DNA of 64,000 nt from Lactarius indigo (Eukaryota > Basidiomycota > Agaricomycetes > Russulales > Russulaceae). Position 1 is the stretch's first letter. Every line of letters begins with the position of its first letter. Below are positions 10,901 to 21,730 of this stretch, piece by piece. Position numbers and translations under genes: made by a program. Under the pieces are notes generated by a model. The model worked only from the letters and a program-made list of their open reading frames with translations, did not search any database and was not told the origin of the DNA. Where the stretch lies: the NCBI GenBank assembly GCA_025766275.1, contig JAFKAC010000001.1, positions 2,480,001-2,544,000 on the forward strand, written 5' to 3'.

Positions 10901-13082
10901 CCCCCCAGGCACGTCCGCGGTTGCAAGGACGAACACCTTCCTGCAAACATGGGAACCCCCCACCCAGGGCCCCCGCGCGGCAACCCTGGGTGAAGACATC
11001 ATAAGAATGCTTAAGATAGCCAAGAAATATAAACTGAACCTAGCTGCGATAAGACTCTCACCTGGACTGCGGGCGAATCTCCCCGCATGGTACCACCCAG
11101 GGGCAGCGCCACGCCCGATGACAAACGTAGCCTCAAAGTGCCTGCTAAGGCGCCACGCGGTAAAAACGGTAGCAGACCTAATCAAACTCACGAGGAAAAT
11201 CAGACAACGAGACCGGACGTCAGCACACTCACCGTCCCAAGCATGCGTCTGCGTCCACTGTGCACGAGACAGACTCCTGGGATGCAAAAACCCCCACGCT
11301 TGCGCGTCGGAAGCTATGGAAAGAATCAATGATATAGCACCAAAATACAACCCGAACGCACCCGAACAGCACGACGATCTGTCCCTCACACCCAACAGGA
11401 AAGCAAAGAACATGAAGGCCCAAGATACGAAAGGGGAGGTCCTTTTTGACCCTACAATCACCTGCAAAAGGGGGATAGAAGAATGCTTCAGAATATTCAC
11501 GAACCCGGATAGACTCACGATGACCCCGGCTAGCCGCCAGCTCACCAGAGGCAGGAACCTCGCCCACATAAAGATCGAGGCCTACACTGACGGCTCCTGC
11601 TCAAACAACGGCAGACTCGATGCGAGGTGTGGAGGCGGAGTATGGATCGGCGACGACCACCAACACAACAACGCCCTAAGAGTCCCGGGCCCCAGCCAAT
11701 CGAACCAAGTTGGAGAACTGGCGGCGGTCATCGCAGCAGTGAAAGCACTGCCGAACTACTGTCACCTGACCCTAATAACAGACTCCAGATACGTGATCGA
11801 GGGACTCACAGAACACCTCGGAAGCTGGGAAGACAGAGGATGGATAGGAATTAAAAACGCGGACATGTTCAAACGCGCGGCCTACCTCTTGAAGAGTAGG
11901 ACGGCCCCAACCTCCTTCCAATGGGTAAAAGGCCACCGAGGAAACCTAGGAAACGAAGAGAGTGATAAGTTAGCGAAGGAAGGGGCAGACAAGGAAGAAG
12001 AAGACGAACTCCCCTTGGGCGTCCCGATAGAATTTGACCTACAAGGGGCCAAACTCGCAACGCTAACGCAAGCGATCGCGTATAAGGGCATCCGAGAAAG
12101 GCGAACAGTCCCGACCCGCCCCTCCACGAATCACAACCTAGACACCACGAGAGAAGCGGTAAGAATATATACAGGGAACCGCGAAACAGACGACACCCTG
12201 TGGAGAAGTATAAGAAGACGCACCATCCGAATAAGAGTCCAGCAGTTCCTCTTCAAGGCGATGCACGCCACCCCCATGGTCGGTGAAGTATGGTTCCGCA
12301 TACCCGGATACGAACAGAGAGGAACGTGCGCCACATGCGGAACGACGGAAACGATGGACCACATCCTCCTGGGCTGCAGCGAAAACCCCGTGAGGATAGC
12401 ATGGAATCTAGCCAGAGAACTGTGGCCACACGAAGACATACCATGGCCGGAACCGAGCCTAGGCACCATCCTAGGGTGCGGATGCCTATCCCCGAACGAC
12501 GTTACCCTACTAGACGAAGAAGATAGACGACGAGGGGCCAACCTGAAAAAGAAGGCCGCGACGCGTCTCCTCCAAATCACCCTCTCCGAGACGGCGCACC
12601 TGATATGGGTTCTACGATGCGAGAGAGTAATACAAGGGACCCACCACTCACCGAGCCAGGTCAAAGCAAGATGGCTTAAAGCCATAAATAGAAGACTTAC
12701 CGACGACAAAATAACAGCCACGAAAATAAAGAGAAGCGTCCCCTTTACCCAGCTCGTGGAGGCGACCTGGGAGAAAGCCCTGAAAAAGTCCTCTGATCTG
12801 CCGGATCGGTGGATTCACAATCGTGAGGTTTTAGTGGGTAGGAATGCACGCCAGTCCCAGGCCGCCGATGGCGACGACAACGTGCCTTGAGTCCCACACT
12901 ACCCCTACACCAGGGGTGTACCTTAATCTGTATTTTCCCTCACTCTGGGCTGCGGCCCGGCTATCGCGAGTCAGGCAGGGCTGATACCTACAATCTCCTG
13001 CTGTCTGACAACTATCTATGGAAACTACCTACTATAGATAGTATGTGCTTTCCGAATTTAGAACGCTTTCCAAAAAAAAAAA
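7918..13082 (+). mobile_element. APE-type LINE with RNase H (Tad1-like), A-tailed, recent insertion
   Basis: This is a non-LTR retrotransposon bounded by a perfect 17-bp target-site duplication. It ends in an 11-A tail (13072-13082). It holds one long uninterrupted ORF with apurinic-type endonuclease, reverse transcriptase and RNase H. No stops or frameshifts are seen and the catalytic motifs are all present, so the insertion looks young. The plus strand is strongly A/C-rich and T-poor, unlike the host genes. The 3' UTR (12891-13071) has an 8-bp inverted repeat (13011-13018 and 13035-13042). No ORF1 is present, so the copy is probably 5' truncated. The order endonuclease-RT-RNase H fits the Tad1 and related fungal clades; the exact clade needs a tree. 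Confidence 0.93.
7920..12890 (+). CDS. LINE ORF2 polyprotein: endonuclease, reverse transcriptase, RNase H
   Basis: About 1,655 codons without interruption. The endonuclease starts at IASLNMNGY and shows ALQETHL, MGDFNLTED, SRIDRIYTS and PTDHWMVSV, the APE catalytic set. The RT has NYRPITLLNTDYKILTK, ALDQEKAYDKI, GVRQGDPLSCLLFN and the active site LFADDTLLYL. A Cys cluster (VCVHCARDRLLGC) follows. The RNase H domain has YTDGSCSNNG, GELAAVIAAV, LITDSRYV and GNEESDKLAKEG, giving the full DEDD set plus a GHRGN loop. Near the end CATCGTTETMDHILLGC is a CCHC-like finger common to such elements. The first ATG (8019) falls inside the first endonuclease strand, while the frame is open back through the junction. 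The true start was therefore probably upstream in the lost 5' part, or translation is coupled to an upstream ORF. Confidence 0.9.
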   Translation, partial: THRYPPIQGDNYNINHKPKNQTLKANIKIASLNMNGYAAPASNMTGIEKWSAIYQTMNKNKIAILALQETHLDNDLLHSVHECFGKRLTIINSQLETGPRTSAGVAFAINRSLIAPADMTSFELEKGRALAIKFKWHGNDEIVLINVYAPNNKNDHQPFWENLDQKRRSKGLRRPDFMMGDFNLTEDPIDRAPAHNDNTTAIAALRNLRQCLDLQDTWRHAFPHDRCFSYRATINGRPIKSRIDRIYTSSEAAKTTYEWSTHQTSVPTDHWMVSVRYAPSHAPYIGTGRDAIHASEIKHEELTDPIIERGKCLQADLLRLVRDNVPREVETPQTLWHVFKQDTKAIAKKHCKESRRRLTKKISAIERERKSLTDNPELDNDETLRTNEAHLASELEHLERIQTRDKQDHTRAIISNHGEVLGGIWSAMNKDRKPRDLIYHLKVPDSSPVRYERDTRRMTKLTRDFHESLQTKDITLPDDDREYLEKIETALREVPGSQRLTDEEAVNIDWSTSYAQVGEALRLSKNGTASGLDGCPYELWKELKSRHDVAVIERKKGFDILGVLTELFTDIQTYGVDARTDFAQGWMCPIYKKKDRTDIGNYRPITLLNTDYKILTKLMALQLVKPIHKIIHPDQTGFIPKRSIFNNIRLTKAVINYAEVMEEDGAIIALDQEKAYDKIRHKYLWRAMENINIPQEFITTVKSLYQNACTQVALNGVLSEPFQVTRGVRQGDPLSCLLFNIAIEPLACKLRNCEDLKGLIIPGAEEKLIVSLFADDTLLYLSKEDRFDLVEPILTTWCEASGAKFNVEKTEIIPIGGEAHRLEVINKRKINPLDEKELDARIHIAKDGEAVRSLGAWVGNNAEDLTAWEIALDKMKRKLEIWGRTHPTMYGKRLIAQAVIGGHTQFLAMAQGMPPHIEDALTTMIRDFIWEGGVSPRISQEFLQKPLNEGGLNLLDIKARNDAIEIMWLKAYLNLSPSRPLWAIVTDILINAAAPPGTSAVARTNTFLQTWEPPTQGPRAATLGEDIIRMLKIAKKYKLNLAAIRLSPGLRANLPAWYHPGAAPRPMTNVASKCLLRRHAVKTVADLIKLTRKIRQRDRTSAHSPSQACVCVHCARDRLLGCKNPHACASEAMERINDIAPKYNPNAPEQHDDLSLTPNRKAKNMKAQDTKGEVLFDPTITCKRGIEECFRIFTNPDRLTMTPASRQLTRGRNLAHIKIEAYTDGSCSNNGRLDARCGGGVWIGDDHQHNNALRVPGPSQSNQVGELAAVIAAVKALPNYCHLTLITDSRYVIEGLTEHLGSWEDRGWIGIKNADMFKRAAYLLKSRTAPTSFQWVKGHRGNLGNEESDKLAKEGADKEEEDELPLGVPIEFDLQGAKLATLTQAIAYKGIRERRTVPTRPSTNHNLDTTREAVRIYTGNRETDDTLWRSIRRRTIRIRVQQFLFKAMHATPMVGEVWFRIPGYEQRGTCATCGTTETMDHILLGCSENPVRIAWNLARELWPHEDIPWPEPSLGTILGCGCLSPNDVTLLDEEDRRRGANLKKKAATRLLQITLSETAHLIWVLRCERVIQGTHHSPSQVKARWLKAINRRLTDDKITATKIKRSVPFTQLVEATWEKALKKSSDLPDRWIHNREVLVGRNARQSQAADGDDNVP

Positions 13083-13099
13083 GAAAGACGTCTATTTGG
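13083..13099 (+). repeat. Target-site duplication, right copy
   Basis: GAAAGACGTCTATTTGG directly after the A-tail, identical to 7901-7917. Confidence 0.92.
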
Positions 13100-13475
13100 C
13101 CTCAGCGGCCAAGGAAGCTTGGATTGGGAGATTTGAACATGCACTGGTACTTCTCGGAATGGACCCCCCAAGGTGAGGTCTATCACTGAAATATATATTG
13201 AAAGGTGAAGTATGCAGAACTGTCTTGCCTGAGTCGTGCAGTACTAGACCTGATACTAAAACTGAATAAGAACGAATAAGTCTGCACTCACTTATCCATA
13301 ATTCTGAGTCCATCTGGGACTCGTGGAGTTGGCCCCTATTTACATGTATTTATGTTAGTGCTCTTGGTCTCCAGCTCACGAAGACGTTGGCGACGACGAA
13401 TGCCCCAAATCCGGGTTCTCTCTTGCTTAATACTAATTTTGCCTTGTGCTTCTAACTCTACGACCCATTCGAGTC

Positions 13476-15573
13476 ATGAGAACCCATCCGCGTGCCGCGA
13501 CGATGAACCAACATCCCTTCCATAACACATTCGGCTCTTCCCGGCCGTTGTCACTAATCGCTCTCTCTGAGCAGCGGAAACGCTCGAACTCGGCAGCTGG
13601 ATTTTATCGTACATTGGATCGTGTGTCTGTGCTCGGTGACGGTACCAGCGGGCATACTGGGTAAGTGCCTGTCTCTGCATATTGTATAAGCACCGTCGAT
13701 ACGGTCAAAAGATGTGTAAACGCACTGCACTGGGCCAACGATGGGGCCATCTTGCTCAGTGGTAGTGATGATACAACGTATGTGCCATGCGCTTCTACAG
13801 TAATGCGATGGCGTTGATATCCTAGTCATTCAGCGTCTGCGTGTGGAGAACCGAAACAGGAGAAACCATTCGCCACACGCTCAGATGCCAAGGCATTGTC
13901 GATACAGGACATAGTTGGAATATTTTCAGTGTAAAGATGTTACCACTATCCTCAAATATGTCTGCCTCCCTTTTCTTCACAGATCCTTTCCTTGGGTTTA
14001 CTGACCTTTCCGACCAGTGCGACGGCTGCTGGAGATGGACAGGTCCGAGTTTTTGACTTGCTTCGTTCTGCGCGCACCGCCACCCATGGTTATGGAAGCA
14101 CCAAGGTCTCACCTCTGTTGACCTCGCGCTGCCATACTGGTCACGCGAAGCGCATCGCAGTAGAAGATGGCCCAAGCCAGTTTCTGTCAGCTGGAGAGGT
14201 ACCTCTAGATCACTTCTTACGCGTCTGACATGAATCACTTATTCGCCAAGGATGGAACAGTACGCCAGCACGACATGCGTGCTCCACACCAGTGCAAGAT
14301 CGGATGCCCGGCTCCGCTGGCCATACTTCCACATCCTCTATCTACACTCTCAAACTCACCTTTAGCACCTCATCTATTCGTGACCGCAGGCCACTCCCCA
14401 TATGTACGTTGCGATCTAAAGGTGTTAACATGAGGTTGAACATAAAGCTAGGGTTATCTATTCGATCGTCGACATTCAGGAAGGTTCATCAAGGAAGAGT
14501 GGGGTGTTCCTCTGAACACCAGCGATTTCACGACTTGTGTCCGACGCTTTGGCAGAAAATTCCGCGGGTGGGGTGAATCCAGAGGCGATGAATATATTAC
14601 GGGCGCCAGAATGTCGTCGACATCCAGTCATGAAGTTCGTGTGAATTCACCCAGGTGGATGCGTAACTCATTTGCTCTTCGCAGGCCCTTCTGTGTATGC
14701 TTTACTAACTCGCCCGCCCGGCGCTTCATTTACTAATTCTTGATAGCCTATAGCTCGGATGCTGTTTACTTGTACTCGACTATGGACGATGCCACTGATA
14801 CAGTCGACCTTGGCAATCGAGAATACTCTGACGAAAATATTCCCATGTATACATCTGGGGAAACAATGCGATCGTCTTCCTTTTTTGACGACTTACTCAA
14901 CAACCACCTTTCGGCTCTCGCTGACCTTGGTGTAGACGTCGACGATGAAACTATGCAGACTGCAGATGCGACGGCCTTACTATCGCACTATCTTGAAACG
15001 ACATCTGAACTCGACAGCAACGACGAAGACGCCCAAAGTTATGAGCACTCTAATAACGACGTCCCTATTATTCTCCCCCGTCGACGATTCGCTGGTACCT
15101 GTAACGTTGAAACTATCAAGGATGGTAAGCTCTTGATATATACACACATTAGCTCATCTATTTTATTTTCTCAGTGAATTTCCTTGGCCCTAATGATGAA
15201 TACGTCGTGTCTGGGTCCGACGACGGGAATTGGTTCATGTGGGATAAGAACTCTGGGGATTTGCTCAATATCCTCGAAGGCGACGGCAGTATCGTAAATA
15301 TCATTGAAGGGCACCCACACCTTCCCGTGATTGCTACCAGTGGTATAGATTCGTCGATCAAGGTATGCAGCCCCCGAAACTCCGCTGGTGGTCGGTGCTG
15401 AGGGGTACCAGCTTTTCGCTCCAGTGCCAGGCCCAAGCCAATTTTCCAAGATCCACCAGGCGAGAAGAATAATTTCACGCCATGGCGAGGCGGCTTTAGA
15501 AAGGCTGAGTCTCTCGCAGCTGCTAGAAGTCTGGGGCACTCGTCGGATTTCTATTCCTTCTGAGCCTGAATGA
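13476..15573 (+). CDS. WD40 protein of the DCAF6/DCAF8 type (CUL4-DDB1 substrate receptor)
   Basis: A likely substrate adaptor of CUL4-DDB1 ubiquitin ligases. Nine exons join in phase to 541 aa: 13476-13660, 13712-13777, 13834-13959, 14018-14198, 14251-14403, 14452-14638, 14747-15124, 15175-15362, 15412-15573. WD repeats are clear: CVNALHWANDGAILLSGSDD, then NIFSVKMLP and IATAAGDGQVRVFDL, then DGTVRQHDMRAPHQC, then FVTAGHSPYGYLFDRRHSG. An acidic insert (about residues 340-420) precedes the last repeats, as in human DCAF6/8. NVETIKDVNFLGPNDEYVVS, IEGHPHLPVIATSGID and KLFAPVPG match the last two blades of that family. The start is the first in-frame ATG after a non-coding stretch. It lies just downstream of the LINE, which does not disturb it. 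Confidence 0.85.
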
Positions 15574-16350
15574 CGTTGGGAATAGAAGTTTTTTCCCGGT
15601 CCTTAGCGCTATCTGCTTGTGTTCGTCATAAATTGTTGGAATGGCCGAAATGTATGCTGTCTTTGAATGTAATTCATTGTGCGCGCCTGGGGTTCGGGGG
15701 GAAATTTAGGTGCATACTACATGAGGCAGAAGTACGTCCACATTATGAATCAAAACGCAGCTTGTCTCTCGCGCAGTCTCACCTCGTAGGCGGACTTGCG
15801 TCACCCTCTTGGTGGCTGTGTTTAGGTCGGTTGAGAATATGAGGAGATGCTGGACCATAGCATCCAAAGCCACAATTCAGTTGCAGGGTTGATATCCTAG
15901 TTGGTCCGATATCTGGCTCAACCTTCCCAACCCTCCCATCCTTGGACCCCCTACGGTGAATGCACCTGCATTCTTTTTCTTCTTGAACGGCAATAGAGTT
16001 TCCCGCTTTATTGGCCCTCTGAGCAAGAGTCTTTTGGTAGTTTTCAGAGTTATGTAAGTATATCGTTCCTCTTGCTCGTTCTCACCAAGCTGGCTGTCTA
16101 AACGTGCCTCCCTTTTTTTTTTTTGTTGTTTCCCTACCCTACTCTATTCGTTGCCAACCGTTGTTGAAGTATTCTCTCAAGAGACTCGAACAATTTTGCG
16201 CTCGATCCGGTTCCCGGCCGGCGCTGTGCTTCATCACCATTGTGTTGGACAACCAGCAACAGTCCCTCTTTGGAGCCTCGCTGACTCTCTTTAGATCTTT
16301 CTACTGTCGCCGTCATTCAACACCAGCTGCACGTCAGCTGCACTCAAACT
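15574..16350. other. Intergenic: 3' end of the DCAF gene and promoter of the kinase gene
   Basis: 777 nt with no coding-quality ORF. A 10-T tract and pyrimidine-rich stretch near 16116-16150 lies about 200 nt before the kinase start. Nothing else is seen. Confidence 0.5.
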
Positions 16351-19300
16351 ATGAAATCGACTGACAATTCCGGCCCTCGCCGTGGGACTCCCAGTGGAGA
16401 CGAAGATGATTCGACCCTGCCCTTGTTAGTTTCGCGTGTACCAGACAGGTTCATCATAGGCGAACAGCCTTCCAAACATTATGCGCGTCCCTACTCCTAT
16501 TATGATTCTCGGGGGGGTTGGGGCTCTCCTAATTCCAGTTACGATCCACGAGGAGAGTCGTCTTTGCAACATCGCCCCGTGACCGACAGCTGGCATCACC
16601 CCGATGCACCTCATTCAGCATACGAACTACACCACGCCCCCCCCGATGATCCCTATCGCCGTGGCGTTCGAGATGACTACATTCGCCCAGAAGACTCCCG
16701 CAGCAGCTGGCCAGAAATTCGTTCACCAGAGGATCCACGGTATCCTCCCCCAGGTAGAGAGTGGGCTGAGCGTTACCCATCCTCTGCCCACACTACAAAC
16801 AACTCCTGGCCCGCTCACGGAGGACGACCCCCTGCCAATTTACAACGTCAAGGGGGGTCAGACTGGAGGCAGGAAGGGAAGAGTTGGCCTAGGGATGACG
16901 GGCGCGGCGAGGGCTGGCGGACGAACGACTCATGGGAACCGAGACAAGGCGGTCACACTGGTCGCCAACACAATGAATGGAAGCGTAGGGATTTCCAAAA
17001 TGACCGTTCTCAACGCAACACAGAAGACAGGACATGGCAGCCTTCTGCATCGTGGCAATCGTCTTCGAAGGCCGGTGGGGGAAATCAGGGTCAACGCAAT
17101 CAGAACAATAGGCGCTACCAGAATCGAGACCGAAACGGCAGGGGTGGCAGAAAAGGTCGCCACGGTTATCAACAGAGACGAGATTTCAGACCTGACGATA
17201 GTCACTTGAACAAGTAAGTGTGACTCAGTGGGTTTGGCTCAATGAGTTTGATTTTTGACTAATTCGTTATTTTAGCTGGACGAAGCGTGAGGGTTCTGGT
17301 AGGCCCGTGAAAAAAGACTCTGGAAAAGAACGACAGCAACGGGCCTCACTTTCACGTTCGCGTTCACCTGGAGGAGATTCTTATCGCTCTTCCCCTTCGA
17401 ATCGAAGCCGTTCTCCCTCACAATCATTATCGCCTCAACGGCGGCAAAGAGACTCAAGTGCTACGAACAACCGGAGCCATACACCTTCTCCCTCCAGGGA
17501 TGATCACCACAAACGACGATATTCTCCGTCCCATTCTCGCTCTCCAGGGCGGCCATCGTCTCCTCTTCGACCTTTGTCACCAAATAAGTCACCCACACAC
17601 AAGGGAAAATCTCCTTCGCGGCCTGAACACCAGAGGCCTAGTCGTGGCCATAAACGGGATTATTCACCAGTATCTCGTTCAAGCTCGAGTAGGAGCAGAA
17701 GTCGCAGCCGTAGCTTGAGCATGAGTCCGACCGATCGGCCACGAGCAGTCCACCGACTTCCCGTTGCCACTTCAGTTCAAGACATCAATATACCCCAGCC
17801 CACCTTACGAGCTGCCCAGCGAAATCAAAATCAAAATAAGCTTCTCTCAAGAGACAACGGTTGGCCAAAACGAGAACGGGGTCGAAACAACGGAAATGCG
17901 CGAGGGCCACGGCGCCCGGCCCAAGATCACGCCGCTGAATCAATGCCGCCCCCTGCACGCCCATCCCAAGCATCGCAGCAAAACCGCAAGGACCCTGCAT
18001 ACGCTCCGGACTCTGAACACATTTCTCCGATTATTCATCCTCCCCGAGATGATATTTTGGTTCCAGCAGCCCATATTTCCCGCCACGAGGACATTCCGTC
18101 GTCGGCACCCCCCCTGACAGATGACATGCAACCTCATCGACCTCCGCGCCGGTCATCTGAAACGTCGCGCCCCATCCCAGCGGGTATGGGCTCCTTCAAA
18201 ATTGGGGGTTTCAAGCCCATTGGGCAAGCCAATTCAGCCGTCCGAAGGTTCTTTCCTGGCGACGACGACGAGCGAGAGGACATTGATAAGCGTCAATCTC
18301 CGCCTATGCTAGTTCCCGCTTCGCATTATCGCCCCCCTGTGCCTCCCCCTCTTGTCCAGAATGGACAGGCGTCGTTCGACTCGGCGGGTCCTTTCGGCGG
18401 GTCATTTCATCGATCGCACTACGATTCAGCGCCTCATTCTCCGTACTCAATATCAGGTCGACCATTGGGCAACAGCCCTACTCATCACGACGAGACGGGT
18501 TACGACAGGCCTCCCGTGCATGATTATGCCCATTATTACGAGAATGAGCAAGGCCGACACCGTGATCAACGTGGATCTGCCTACTACCACGATGAGCAGC
18601 ATTTTTCGAGGCATAATGGTCATGAGTACCCACCACCCCATGACCAAGATAATGCGAGGGCACCCGATCACGATTTCTCCCACCCTCACGAACCAGAATT
18701 AACCAGACCGAATACTCCCAGCAAATACTCTCGCGACGAGTTGTATGCTATTGTCAGTCAAGTTGGCGAGGGTACTTTCGGGAAGGTATACAAAGCGCGT
18801 AATACTGTCAGCGGACTGTATGTGGCATTGAAACGCATCCGCATGGAAACTGAACGGGATGGGTTCCCGGTGACCGCCATGCGAGAAATCAAGCTACTCC
18901 AGTCTCTGCGTCATGACAACATAGTACGATTGTACGAGATGATGGTCTCCAATGGTATGTTTTACACCTTCGTTCTGAGTTGCGACTTCTTTGACTTACT
19001 CTATTTGGTGCAGGCTCCGTATACATGGTATTCGAGTACATGGACCACGATCTCACTGGTGTTCTTTCTCAATCTCAATTCACCTTCGCCGATGCCCACT
19101 TAAAGTCCTTGTGTGAGCAAATGCTCGCGGGGCTTGCATATCTCCATCACAAAGGCATTATACACCGAGACATCAAAGGCTCCAACATTCTTGTTAACAA
19201 CCGCGGCGAGCTGAAACTCGCTGATTTCGGCCTTGCACGGTTCTATCACAAGCGGCGCCGAAGCGACTACACCAACCGTGTAATTACATTGTGGTATCGT

Positions 19301-19895
19301 CCCCCAGAACTACTATTTGGAACCACCGTGTATGGGCCAGAGGTCGACATGTGGAGCGCAGGGTATATTTAACTAATTTTCTTCACTGGGCGTGGTGGCT
19401 GACCGTTCCGATTCCTAGGTGTATTATGCTCGAACTCTTTACTAAGAGACCAATATTCCAGGGCAACGACGAAATACACCAGCTCGAGTTCATCTTCAAG
19501 ATCCTTGGTACCCCAACCCAAGAGCGATGGCCGAGTGTATCTGGGCTTCCTTGGTACGAGCTTGTGAAGCCGAAGGAGGCCATTCCAAATCACTTTCGTG
19601 ATTTGTTTCGCAAGTAAGCACGTGCCCTCGACGACGTGGTACGATGAGGCTTAGAACCTTTATTAGGTGGTTATCTCCCGCTGGATTGGATCTTGCCGAG
19701 GATCTCCTGGCATTCGATCCTCTTCACCGGGTTACGGCTCTTCAAGCACTGGAGGCACCCTACTTCAAAGCCGAAGCACCTTCTCCGGCAATGCCAACAG
19801 GGCTATCGTCATTGGAAGGCGAATGGCACGAACTTGAGACAAAGCGTGAGCGGGCGAAGAAACGAAGAAAGGTCGAGGGAGGCGCGGCACAGTGA
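16351..19895 (+). CDS. ctk1: CTK1/CDK12-type cyclin-dependent kinase with RS-rich N-terminus
   Basis: A transcription-elongation kinase that phosphorylates the RNA polymerase II CTD, expected in the nucleus with a cyclin K/Ctk2 partner. Five exons (16351-17213, 17276-18954, 19014-19362, 19419-19613, 19667-19895) give 1,104 aa. The kinase domain is at about residues 775-1070: [13 protein letters not shown], the cyclin-contact helix [33 protein letters not shown] and the T-loop [18 protein letters not shown]. The first 770 residues are disordered: Gly/Arg/Asp-rich, then RS-rich ([21 protein letters not shown]), which fits the CDK12/13 layout rather than CDK9. The C-terminus is basic ([14 protein letters not shown]), a likely nuclear signal. 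Bur1/Cdk9 would lack the long RS region. Confidence 0.88.
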
Positions 19896-20006
19896 GACTG
19901 ACAATTGCTCCCATTCACACATTGTGTAGCATATACAAGCATCGTACCCACCCTAATTTGCATTCTCTATTAAAAGTACATACTGAGTCGCAACCAACTG
20001 GTAAAG

Positions 20007-21565
20007 TTATACTTCAACAGCCGCAGTGTGCACCAGTCCGTTCTCAGTTAGGTGTTGTACAAGCGTTTCCACCTGGTTTGTGCGTAAGCCATAAACGAAG
20101 TAACTGCAATCTCACTGGACTCACATGTGCGGCCGTCATTCGGATCTGCTTGTCCCACCGCTTAGTGAACAACGATCCAGTGTCTTCGCTATCTTGATTT
20201 ACGTCACCCAATCCTCCAGCTTTACCTTGCGCATCGTCCTCTTCTCGCCTCGCTTCGAACCAAATTAATTTGTTCACTTGGTCGATGTGTCCCTTGAGGC
20301 GGCCCTGTTCGATCATCTTCCGCGCCATCGTCTCCGCAGCACCTGGAGTAAGATCTAACAGAGCGCCAAGGCCGCCAAAAGTAATGTTATTGTATATCCG
20401 TGAGCTTGCAAGAACATTGTGTTCCATAACTGCGCGGTCGAGCACAGTCGTGGGTCCGGTTCGCGTACTGGCACCTTCGACAAAATCGCCGTCTTCGAGC
20501 GTCGAAGACAGCCTATCATTTGCAGAAAGAGCAATTTTGGCCAGCTGGTGCGGTTTGAGTGTCTTTTCAAACTCTTTCACTTCGACTGAACGTAGAATGT
20601 GATCAAGGAACATTTTTGAGAGAATGTTGTAAGTGGGTAGCTCGGCAGTACGCTCGTCGCGATAGAGAGAAGACAGAATTCGGGAGCGGTTTGGACCAGC
20701 TGGTGCGAGGACTGCACATGTAACTGCAGCAGACCTGACGCATCCCAGCGTTATTTGTACGGTGGATGAGCCAAAGTGCATTCACGTACAGCATATATTT
20801 TCTTTCATCTTCATCAATCTCACCGACGAAACTCAACTCGTGATACCGGCTCGCAGCTTCCAAAAATTTCCTTGCGTAGTCGCTGATGCGGGCTTGGCAG
20901 AGCTTGTAGGTAAGAAGGGTCTCGCGATCCCCAGTAGAATGGATGAGAGAGGTAGCGCGATTATAATACGTTTCTGCTTGCACGGAATCCTCCTCCTCTA
21001 GGAGAAGACGAACAATGCGAATATATACCCGGAGCTTCTCCTCGTCGGTGCTATGAGTAGAACATCGTCGATCAGGTATTAGGGCTCGCATAAGAAAGAA
21101 GTCTGAGGCACCGTTGACTGGCTTCAAGATTGATTCCCCTCAGAACACGAGCGGCGCCGGACCAGTCTTCCTCGCTCTCTAAGATATCTGCAAGTTCAAA
21201 CTTGAGGAGGTTAACCTGCGCAGGGGTTAGTAGTCGTGTAGCGCCTCATATGTCATGGTGCCCACTTGTTCTTCGTAGCTAGTGGCACGTAGCTGTATGA
21301 TAGAGAGTATATCCTCTACGATTGCCTTGCGCCGCTCCCTGTCTGGGATAGTCGCCGATGTGAGACTTTTGACGAGCTCTGTCAAAACCTGCCTGCCGGC
21401 AATGATGCCAGCATCCTGATTGATGAGGTGGTCGACGAGAATATGGAGATCACGGGCGATGTTGTTACTGCCCTGAGACGTAAAGATATTGGACAAGAGA
21501 GACAAGTATGCTGTGCCCTTATCTTTTTGATTGAGAGTAGACAGTTGGACAAGTTTTTGATCCAT
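20007..21565 (-). CDS. csn4: COP9 signalosome subunit 4
   Basis: A PCI-domain subunit of the signalosome, which removes Nedd8/Rub1 from cullins. The start at 21565 (MDQKLVQLSTLNQKDKG) is the first ATG. The helical-repeat body contains ADILESEEDWSGAARVLRGI, EEEDSVQAETYYNRATSLIH and DYARKFLEAASRYHELSF, all close to CSN4. The PCI/winged-helix part has HNVLASSRIYNNITFGGLG and KMIEQGRLKGHIDQVNKLIW. The last intron (20073-20124) joins RWDKQIRMTAAH to VETLVQHLTENG, which gives the conserved C-terminal helix and a TAA at 20007-20009. Other junctions (near 20720-20770, 21065-21125 and 21215-21255) also close in frame. Divergent from the next gene by 165 bp. Its presence next to a DCAF-type gene is probably chance. 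Confidence 0.9.
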
Positions 21566-21730
21566 GGTGAGCAAGAGACCCTATCACGGTGACTTTAAGT
21601 TGGGCGCTCAACAAGGCACTGCTTGCTTCGGCGGCCTCGCAACCATCATTCCATCTTACTCTGGTGCCGGACACCAATAAATTATCACTGGCACTCCTTT
21701 TCTTTTCATTCTCTTCGTCCTCCGGCTCCA
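21566..21730. promoter_or_regulatory. Divergent promoter between csn4 and the YP-repeat gene
   Basis: 165 bp separate the two start codons (21565 on minus, 21731 on plus). The role is inferred from position. Confidence 0.4.

Larger units (their letters stand above)
7767..13172 (+). pseudogene. Small host exon apparently split by the LINE
   Basis: With the LINE and one duplication copy removed, the sequence from the AG at 7891-7892 reads open across the insertion (7893-7917, then 13100-13172). It gives ARTKDVYLASAAKEAWIGRF and continues with EHALVLLGMDPP up to a good donor (AAG|GTGAGG at 13172-13173). A candidate first exon starts at 7767 (MATPV, donor GTCGGT at 7782 or nearby). A following exon after the AG near 13222 reads TVLPESCSTRPDTKTE and then stops. 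The product is not recognised. The joined exon is only 33 codons, so chance cannot be excluded. If real, the insertion has destroyed the gene in this copy of the genome. Confidence 0.3.

Noticed and set aside
10445..11569. 374-codon open frame antisense to the LINE
   Set aside because: It is a shadow of the A/C-rich coding strand of ORF2, which has few stops on the opposite strand. It shows no domain.
18453..18689. Minus-strand ORF inside the kinase gene
   Set aside because: It is antisense to the His/Asp/Tyr-rich disordered part of the kinase exon and has no supporting motif.
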